From positions 24,565,883-24,629,882 of the forward strand of contig NC_056039.1 of NCBI RefSeq assembly GCF_004379255.2: a DNA stretch of 64,000 bases, written 5' to 3'. The position numbers and the translations under genes were made by a program. Shown here in pieces: positions 56,859 through 64,000 of this stretch (position 1 is its first letter; every line of letters starts with the position of its first letter). Source of the stretch: Salvia splendens. Taxonomy: Eukaryota > Streptophyta > Magnoliopsida > Lamiales > Lamiaceae. The notes beneath the pieces were generated by a model. The model did no database searches and had not been told where the DNA came from. It saw only the letters and a program-made list of their open reading frames with translations.

Positions 56859-58113
56859 CATCTCTAAATTCATTCTGTCGAATTCTCTAAGCAGTTCCTT
56901 CTCCTGAGCGAACATGACTGCTAATTGGTGCTGACTCTTACGGATCAACGCGTCAGCCATGACGTTTGCCTTGCCCGGTTGGTAGTTTATGCCGCAGTTG
57001 TAATATTTTACTAATTCGAGTCGTCTTCTCTGTCGCATGTTCAGGTCTTTTTGCTCGAAGAAATATTTGAGGCTCTTGTGGTCCGTGAAAATTTCACACC
57101 TAACTCTATATAGGTGGTGTCTCCAAATTTTCAATGCATGGACCACTGCCGCTAGTTCTCGCTTGTGTGTTGGATAGTTGAGCTCGTGTGGTCTGAGTTG
57201 TCGTGACGCATAAGCGATCACCTTCCCATTCTGCATCAACACACATCCAAGTCTGCTCTTGGAGGTATCCGTATAGACTACATAGTTCGTTCCTGGCTCG
57301 GGGACTGCTAAAACGGGTCTGTTGGTCAACTTCTCCTTTAACAGTTGGAAGCTTGCTTCCACTCGGGAGACCAGGAGACCTTGGTTCCCTTTTTGAGTTG
57401 ATGAGTCATTGGTCGTGCAATCTTCGAGAATCCTGCAATGAATCTCCTATAGTAGTTAGCTAGTCCTAGGAAACTTCGAATTTCGTTGGGCGCAGTTGGC
57501 ACTTTCCAATTTTGTACTGCTTCCACCTTGGCGGGGTCTACTCGTATTCCTTCTGCCGTCACGATGTGTCCAAGGAAATTCACCTCGTTAGGTCAAAACT
57601 CACACTTGCTGAACTTGGTGTATAACTTCTCCGCCCGCAGCTTCTCTAGCGCAGTCCTCAAATGCTTCTCGTGTTCCTTTCTGTTCTTGGAGTATATCAG
57701 CACATCGTCAATGAAGACTAGTACGAACTTCTCGAGTTATGGGTGAAAAACGCGATTTATTAGGTCCATAAGCCCTTCCGGTGCATTGGTCAGCCTAAAC
57801 AGCACCACTATAAACTCGTAGTGACCGTACCTTGTCCGGAATGCCGTCTTGGGCACATCTTCTGGTTTGATCTTCGACTGGTGATATCTCGATTTCATAT
57901 CCACCTTGGAAAACACACTGGCTCCTTTGAGCTGGTCCAACAGATCATTGATCCTTGGTAAGGGGTACTTGTTTCTTTTAGGGTCAACTTGTTAAGGTCT
58001 CGGTAGTTCTCACACATTCTCATGGTCCCATCTTTCTTCTTGACGAACAATACAGGTGCTCCCCACGGCGAGACGTTGGGTCTGATGAATCCCAAGTCCA
58101 GGAGTTCTTGCAA
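56751..58113 (-). pseudogene. Chromovirus K RT and RNase H, broken
   Basis: On the minus strand, RT starts about 58113 ([34 protein letters not shown]) and continues with [10 protein letters not shown] and the active-site box FIDDVLIYS near 57700. It then runs through [20 protein letters not shown] and [12 protein letters not shown], and RNase H with [38 protein letters not shown]. These are Tekay/Del-type chromovirus motifs. Stops occur near 57737 and 57600, with shifts near 57350 and 57950. Sequence of K ends at about 56860 at [11 protein letters not shown]; integrase and chromodomain are absent. Confidence 0.83.
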
Positions 58114-58199
58114 CTGTACCTTCAGTTAGACTAGTTCTTTTGGGGCCATTCGATATGGTGCCTTTGATACCGGGGCAGATTTTAGTTCTAGATCTATTG

Positions 58200-58850
58200 T
58201 GAACTCTACTTGTCAGTCTGGCGGTAGACCATGTAGTGTGTCAGGAAACACATCTGGAGAATCACGAGCGATTTCGACCTCTTCCAATTTTCATTCTCCT
58301 CTTTGTCCAGGTACACAAGATATGTCGGGCATCCTTTCTTCATCAGCTTACTGGCTTGCAGATGCCGCCATGCAGTCTGTTGCATTTAGGACATGGACTG
58401 GACCTTGATGTGTTCCGCTTGAAAGATCTAGGGGTAGCTTGGTATCTGCCATTCTGTGACTTGCTAGGTCCATACCCTCTCCTCTTAGGTTCAGGTTGGG
58501 CTCGTGGCCCTTCCCACTTCCTCTTGTCCCTGAGTGCCTGGGATTGAGCCAGGGATGGAGTAGGGTTCATAGCTGGCGTAGTTTTCTCTCCTGGCATAGC
58601 GGCCTAGATGTCTAGCGCTCGTCTCAGAGCTTCAGTGTAAGACAATCCTCCATGACTAGCCAGTGTCATACGTATCTCGTACCTCAGACCGGTATAGAAT
58701 TTTTCGGGCATCTTCTCATCGGTGTCCACTTGGTCTGGGGCGTACCGAGCCATCTCACAGGAAATTCGGTCATAGTCCGTCACTGACATTCGTGCTTGTT
58801 TTCTATTGCAGGGACTCCATCTCTTTTTTTTTCTCAATTGTCTCACCTTC
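58200..58850 (-). pseudogene. Chromovirus K gag with zinc knuckle; protease lost
   Basis: The gag part (58846-58604) has QARMSVTDYDRISCEMARYA and the KFYTGLRYEIR segment of Retrotrans_gag. After a stop, a basic linker leads to the zinc knuckle CPKCNRLHGGIC (58597-58343). The expected aspartic protease is missing: RT follows within about 230 bp of the knuckle, so an internal deletion removed it. Confidence 0.78.
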
Positions 58851-61145
58851 TTGTGGTTTCTAAATCACCACCTCTTTTATTGTCAACATTTATTCGCTAA
58901 TATGTAATCTGTGAGACTACTTGTACTTCCTTTACAACTGATCTTGCATAACCTTGGCGTGAATCTCCATTTCTCGCAACTCACTTATTCCTATTCGTTA
59001 TACGTGTATCCATCGATCAACTATTCTTATCTAACTCGTGCGGCATGACAGGGTCGTTAGGTGTATCATCATTACTCATGTCTGTCTATCAGGATTTATT
59101 TCTCATAGGTATTTGAAAGGGAACAAGGCATTGCCTTTGTTGAGAGTCTTGCATTGGAAATTTAGTCAAACAGACTTAACTTGGATGATATTGATTTCAG
59201 CATGAAGAAGTACTGAAAAATAAAAAAAATAAAAAAAAATTCCTTGTCTTGGAAAAAGTTCTCAAATTATTCAAGGTGACAAAATAACATCTCCGGTGTG
59301 ACTCTGTGAATTAAAATCACCAACTCGCAATGATTGTTTACAAGGATAACAGGACTAAGCTCAAGTAAACTTGAAGATTTCTCTGGTTTGACTCTGTGAA
59401 TTAATCACATTCTTTCAAAAGATCACAATGGTTAAGAGGTTTCAAGCGAACTCATAGAACTTGGGGATTTCTCGAAAGAAATGAAATGTGCCACGAAATA
59501 GGACGAAACGAATTAAGTTGGAGTTCTCGTAGTAGGCATCAAATAATATGGTCCAATTGACCGTTCAGATTCAAGAGGATCTTGCTAACAATAGACTGAT
59601 GACTCAAATGTGTTAAAGCTTGGAAGAGTCAGTCGCAGTAGTACATGAAAGTGTAGGCAATTGCCACGAAGTCGCGCTGACCATCCTCTAAAATGTCAAA
59701 GCTAGTGGAAATAGTATCATATTGAAGAATTCACATGTTGTCAAGAAAATTCTCAAGAAGATAAACCTCTAGAGTAACAGCCAAAGTAACTCGTTAAGAA
59801 TGAAGTGGATATGCTAGTCTTAACGAATATCGAAGACATGTTAAAAATTCCCCAGATGGAACAAACATGTAGTGAAATTAAACATGAGAAAATCTTATTC
59901 TTGCAAGAAAGAACTTGTCATATACATGTTTGCAAAGATAACACGAGTCGACGGAAGTTCCAAGGAGAATACGTCATTCGTTAAAGACGAGGTCTATGAA
60001 AACGAGCTTAGTCTGAAGGTTCTAGAGACAAACAACTTTTTAAAATAACAATGCGATTCGGCTTGCGAAGTCAAAATATTGCTCATACGAATGATGAGTG
60101 ACCAAAGTTTTCGCCAATCGGCATGTCTGAAAAAAATTATTAGAGCAAAGCTCATGCTCATAGAAACTGGAAGTGAATAACGAATTGATGAACCCAAGAT
60201 AAGAAGTGGCACATTGCTTTGCGATGCAAGTAGCTCAAGGTATCTGAAGGTAAATATCTAACCATAATCTTTGAACTGAAAATGAGTCACAACTTTTATA
60301 AAAAAAAAGGAGGTATTGACACCCTGCCTTGCAAAACGCAGGTCAATCAATAGTGTTAAACAGACAAGAAAGCATTTCCGTTAAGGATGTTCAAAGAAAG
60401 AGATTTTCTGGAAATCCAAGTAAGTACTGCTGATTAAATTATCTATTTCATCCATGCGGTGGGGACATCTTGAGTCCGTCGAAGGTACTCGAAAGAAAAT
60501 GAATCGATGCACAAAAATCCATGTAAGGATAGTCATCGGCTAGAGAAACTATACTGTGTGACCTAACATCATCAAGCTAAGTTCACATCTGAAATCTAAC
60601 GTTTCTCTAGGGTCTTGCAAAACGTGACGGGATCAACACTTGCTTTCGGATCTTACATGAGTGGCTTGGCCACAGTGAGAATCTATCTTGTGTTATTCCC
60701 TTATAGCACCGTTGCTCGTCTTTCTTTTCAACAGTTTCCCCTCTCGTGCTCTTACGCATTTGGGCATTGGCTCTTCTTGTGCAAAAGTCGTGTCGCCTTA
60801 GATTCCGCTTTTGTGCTTAACTTTTATCTAGCATCGTCTCAAAATTGTTGCTCGGGAAAGCAATAGTAGGATTTATGGTTCATCCTTCGTAGTCCCAGTT
60901 TGAACTACATTCTTTAGGGAGAGTACTTATTCCCTCTCAGTTCTTTCTATTATCTTGACTAGGTAAAACATTTTCGTCACACTTTGTTTTAGTTATCTCA
61001 AAATTTCCCACTTCTTCATCTTTCAACTTGTTTGGTTGAACGTCTTGGAGTATTGATCGAGTCGATTACTTGGAATGATCTAGTGAACAAGTCTAGATCT
61101 TTACTGAAGAAAGGTGTGGATCTCAGAGCAGGAAAGGAACTGGGG
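58851..61145 (-). other. Long leader of chromovirus K, non-coding
   Basis: It lies between the Met-tRNA primer site and gag. I see no gene. It contains an imperfect repeat pair, TCTCCGGTGTGACTCTGTG near 59290 and TCTCTGGTTTGACTCTGTG near 59380, and an A-rich run near 59220. At 2.3 kb it is long for a leader, so an unrecognised insertion is possible. Confidence 0.45.
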
Positions 61146-61157
61146 CTCTGATACCAC
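61146..61157 (-). promoter_or_regulatory. Primer-binding site of chromovirus K (initiator Met tRNA)
   Basis: The minus strand reads TGGTATCAGAGC, the standard plant initiator-tRNA-Met primer site, 17 bases after the LTR end GTCGTGACA. Confidence 0.85.
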
Positions 61158-61174
61158 TAAACCCTATATCACTC

Positions 61175-63199
61175 TGTCACGACCGCACTTTGCTAATGAT
61201 AGCAAAAGCGGGAAATCCGTGACTAATAAGCGAAATTAACGAAATGAGGAAAGAACTCAAGGGACTTGCCGAAAGGCCAATTAATTGATACCACAAATTA
61301 GAAGCCAAGTATTTGATTACAAGATCTCAAAATAGAATGATTCATCATATCAGCTAAATCAGAGTTCGAAGGTGAGACTTTTAAATTCTCACTTGACAAA
61401 AGTACAGTGGAATAGGTCCTTACTAAACGACTTCGTGTATGAAGACACGAATCGTAGAGAAATCCACTTGATTATTTAATAGCATCGACTCCGATCAATA
61501 TTCCTTCCTCTTGACGTTCAACCTGCACATTTATAAATACATGCAGGGCTGAGTACAAGAGTACTCAGTGGACACGTGCTGAAAACAAAACATACATATA
61601 TAAGTTGTCATCCATCAACAGTATCACAAGGGGGTTTTCTTAAAAATGCCCGAGCATACTAAATTCTTTTGTGATCTTAAAAGTCCGACTGCAGTCTAAG
61701 TTCTTGGTGTATCCTGCCATGTCTGAGAATCTAGTGCACCGTGAAGGTGGCCACCTTCAACAGTACCCTCGCCGGCCAACCTCTCTAGGATGGCTCACGG
61801 CTCTTGTGCACATTATTCCGAATAGGATTTGTGGTCCTATTGGGAACCGAATTCGTTACTAAACTTTTGGCATCGCCAAACTCGCGGCATATAGCCCTAT
61901 CAGACAGGTCTCGAAAACAAACACTTTATGGCATGCCAACAACTTTAAAATAATCACATCTCCATTTTTGAGAAAAAGATATTTCATAACTTCAAAAGTA
62001 TTTGCTTTATATCCACACTATAATGCTGGATATTAAAAGAAAGTCCACCTGATATGCTTATCTCCAATTAACAACTCTTGTTTGGCCTCACTTGCCCTTG
62101 AATAATTTATCCTTTGAAAATAAATAGCGTAGCACACTAATTAGTACTTGAACTATTTTTCCTGAGAAAAGAATGCATGCATCCTATAGGATAGCACCTA
62201 CATCTTAGTCTCGGCTTTTATAGGATTTTTCTTAATCCTACCTCGGGCTTCACTGCTTTGCAGAGTTTAATTATTCTCTTTACTAATTCCGAAAAATTCT
62301 ATTTTCTCTAGCACTATTATTTGTGCTCTTATTTAATAAAATATGGATTCTTGGAGAAAAATCCCTTCTAATTCTTTTCTTCGAATTTTCTCAAGGCCGC
62401 CCATGGCGTCGCGGGGCGACGCCGATTGGCCCTTCGCATCTTAACTTTAATATTTCCCATCCTCGGGTACTTAGGAATTTATTCAGAATTTACTTAATTG
62501 AGCTTCAACTCCAGCCTTCAATTAATTCCGACCTACAATTTAAAATCTTCGATCCGTACAAGTAGTTTCCCAACTAATTAAATGGCCCAACTGCCAATTT
62601 TAATTAGGAATCTCTACCTAAAAGTCCAGTTATTAATTAGAGCAGCCCATTCTCTTTAATTCATTCTCGTTTCAGCTTCTTTAAAATAGTTGGCCCAATT
62701 ACTCAATTCAAAATGCCTAAGCAAAAACAAAAAGAAATGAGCCCAGCAATATACTTCCTCCCATCGGTCGTCTCCTCACATTCCTTCTTCATCTCCCTTT
62801 TTCCTAAATTCCAATTTGAGAATGCAAGAAGGCAACGTCTTCTTCTTCACGCCCCGCTACCCCCCCCTCCCCCATTTTTCTTGAATTTCCGGCGAGTTCT
62901 CGCCCTAGGTGGCTCTGATTTTCCCAAACCGGACTCCTCTATCCCAAATTTTTCTCTTGCCCTAGCTCTGCAAAATCTACTCCAAACCGACGCCACCGGC
63001 ACAGTGGTCGCCATCCTCCGCCGCCTACTCTGGCCGCGCTTCCTCTCCTCTGCGAAATCGCGAAGGAGCTCTTCGTTTCCCATCATGAGTTTTCCCCCAA
63101 TTTGATCTCTTCTTCGTCTCCTCAAATTGAGGCTCTGCGGTCTTTGTCGATTCTCAAATTCCAGTGCTGCTGCCTTTCTCCTTCACGACGGGAGGTCCT
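61175..63199 (-). mobile_element. 5' LTR of chromovirus K, truncated by LTR C
   Basis: It ends GTGCGGTCGTGACA (minus strand) at 61175. Blocks shared with solo LTR J include ACTCAGCCCTGCATG and the double hairpin (61522-61568). The LTR start is not reached, because at 63200 a member of the A/B family interrupts it. GC-rich open frames at 62713-63125 are probably LTR leader sequence and I do not call a gene. Confidence 0.75.
61522..61568 (-). other. Double hairpin in the chromovirus K LTR
   Basis: On the minus strand, CTGAGTAC-TCTT-GTACTCAG (61568-61549) is followed by CCTGCA..TGCAGG (61547-61522). It is homologous to 13053-13101 in LTR J; loops differ and the stems are kept. Confidence 0.6.
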
Positions 63200-64000
63200 T
63201 GAAGGGGTTGGCAGCAGAAGCGTGCAACATTTAATGATCACATAAATTTGATCTATTTAGCAGATTATTTAGACAAATTCTATTCGCGTAATTATCACAT
63301 GTATCATGCTCATAACTTGAATTAAAACATGCTTTAGCATATAAAATCCCTAAAACATGCCTACTACGGAATTAGCCAATTTACCTCGTTGATTCAATCA
63401 AGATTCGATGATGGCTTGCTTCGTCTCCATGTGAAGATCTTCAATACTCGACCTTGGATCTTCTGACTGGTGTCCCGGACTATACGCTGATATTTGTGTG
63501 GGCAAATCTCACCAACGTACTAGGACTTGAATAACGAAGACAAAACTCAGCTCACGGAGGAGGCAAAATTTCGAGCTCTCTTTCTTAGAGGGGGACGAAA
63601 ATTTGATAGAGTAATAATGTGTATTTTCTGTCTCATTTATTCTCCTATTTATATTAAGTCACATATTAGGCCCAGTCAGGGATCTAAGGAAGAATTTGGA
63701 ACAGGCCTCACCCAATTAGCTTTTTACCAATTAAATTGAACCCACAATTTAATATAAGCTTATATTGGAATATTACAAGCAACCACTACAGAAGTAATAT
63801 TGCACTGCCTTCCAAATCCGAAATTACAAGTATTCCGGGTTTTCTTTAATTGCATTTAATATATTTCCCGCGCTTAAGATAGAAGCATCCATTAATTAAT
63901 TATTGTCTGCTATGGACTTAATTAATTAACATATTTTAATCTCCAAGAGTGGACTTAGCAAGAAACTCTTATTTATTATTAATGGAGTAATTAAACTCCA
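63200..64000 (-). mobile_element. LTR C of the A/B family, cut by the window edge
   Basis: On the minus strand it ends ..TGCTGCCAACCCCTTCA at 63200, matching the end of LTR A (..GCTGCCAGCCCCTTCA). It is similar to A over the whole visible 800 bp, including the CTTATATTAAATTGTGGGTT block and the AATTAATTAATGGA stretch. The bases before it, GTCCT (63195-63199), would be the target duplication if the far end repeats them. Confidence 0.85.

Noticed and set aside
62713..63125. 130-codon plus frame and 92-codon minus frame
   Set aside because: Lies in the leader part of the chromovirus LTR; composition-driven, no recognisable domain.

Overview
The window looks like nuclear DNA of a flowering plant, most likely a eudicot (lineage not determined). 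It has the 5' exons of a split plant protein-kinase gene, a Stowaway-type MITE, and about 59 kb of nested and broken LTR retrotransposons. I see no complete host gene, no rRNA or tRNA gene, and no prokaryotic features.

Layout. Positions 1-1044 (minus strand) hold four 5' exons of a casein-kinase-1-related MUT9-like kinase gene that runs off the left edge, with a candidate TATA box at 1567-1575. Positions 1576-4445 are intergenic, with a decayed LTR-like relic (about 2800-3480) and a MITE (3489-3699). From 4446 a nest begins. A Ty1/copia element (called D here, minus strand, 3' LTR at 4446-6459, pol ending at 43362) carries a solo LTR (A, 4700-6162) in its LTR and another solo LTR (E, 7093-7979 plus 40336-40611) at the last codons of its pol. 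E is split by a Ty3/gypsy Athila-type element (F, 7980-40330, minus). F carries a Tekay-like solo LTR (J, 10554-13424) and is split inside its protease region by a younger Athila-type element (G, 20507-34398, plus). Exact or near-exact 5-bp target-site duplications (TSDs) support nearly every step.

Right of D lies a third Athila-type element (H, 43363-56858, plus) in the unusual order 3' half - LTR - 5' half, hit by solo LTR B (43407-44948). Next comes a truncated chromovirus of Tekay/Del type (K, minus, 56860-63199), whose LTR is entered by a third copy of the A/B LTR family (C, 63200 to the window end).

In each Athila-type element the gene order is LTR - tRNA-Asp primer site - gag/protease - RT/RNase H/integrase - a third ORF (Athila/'plant transposon protein' type, in the env position) - structured 3' region - LTR. 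Nearly all ORFs are broken; the exception is the 900-codon third ORF of F. The most interesting signals are non-coding: F, G and H share RNA-hairpin-forming sequences (after integrase, after the third ORF, and in U5), and several keep pairing through paired base changes. I found no cellular pathway or defence system in this window.
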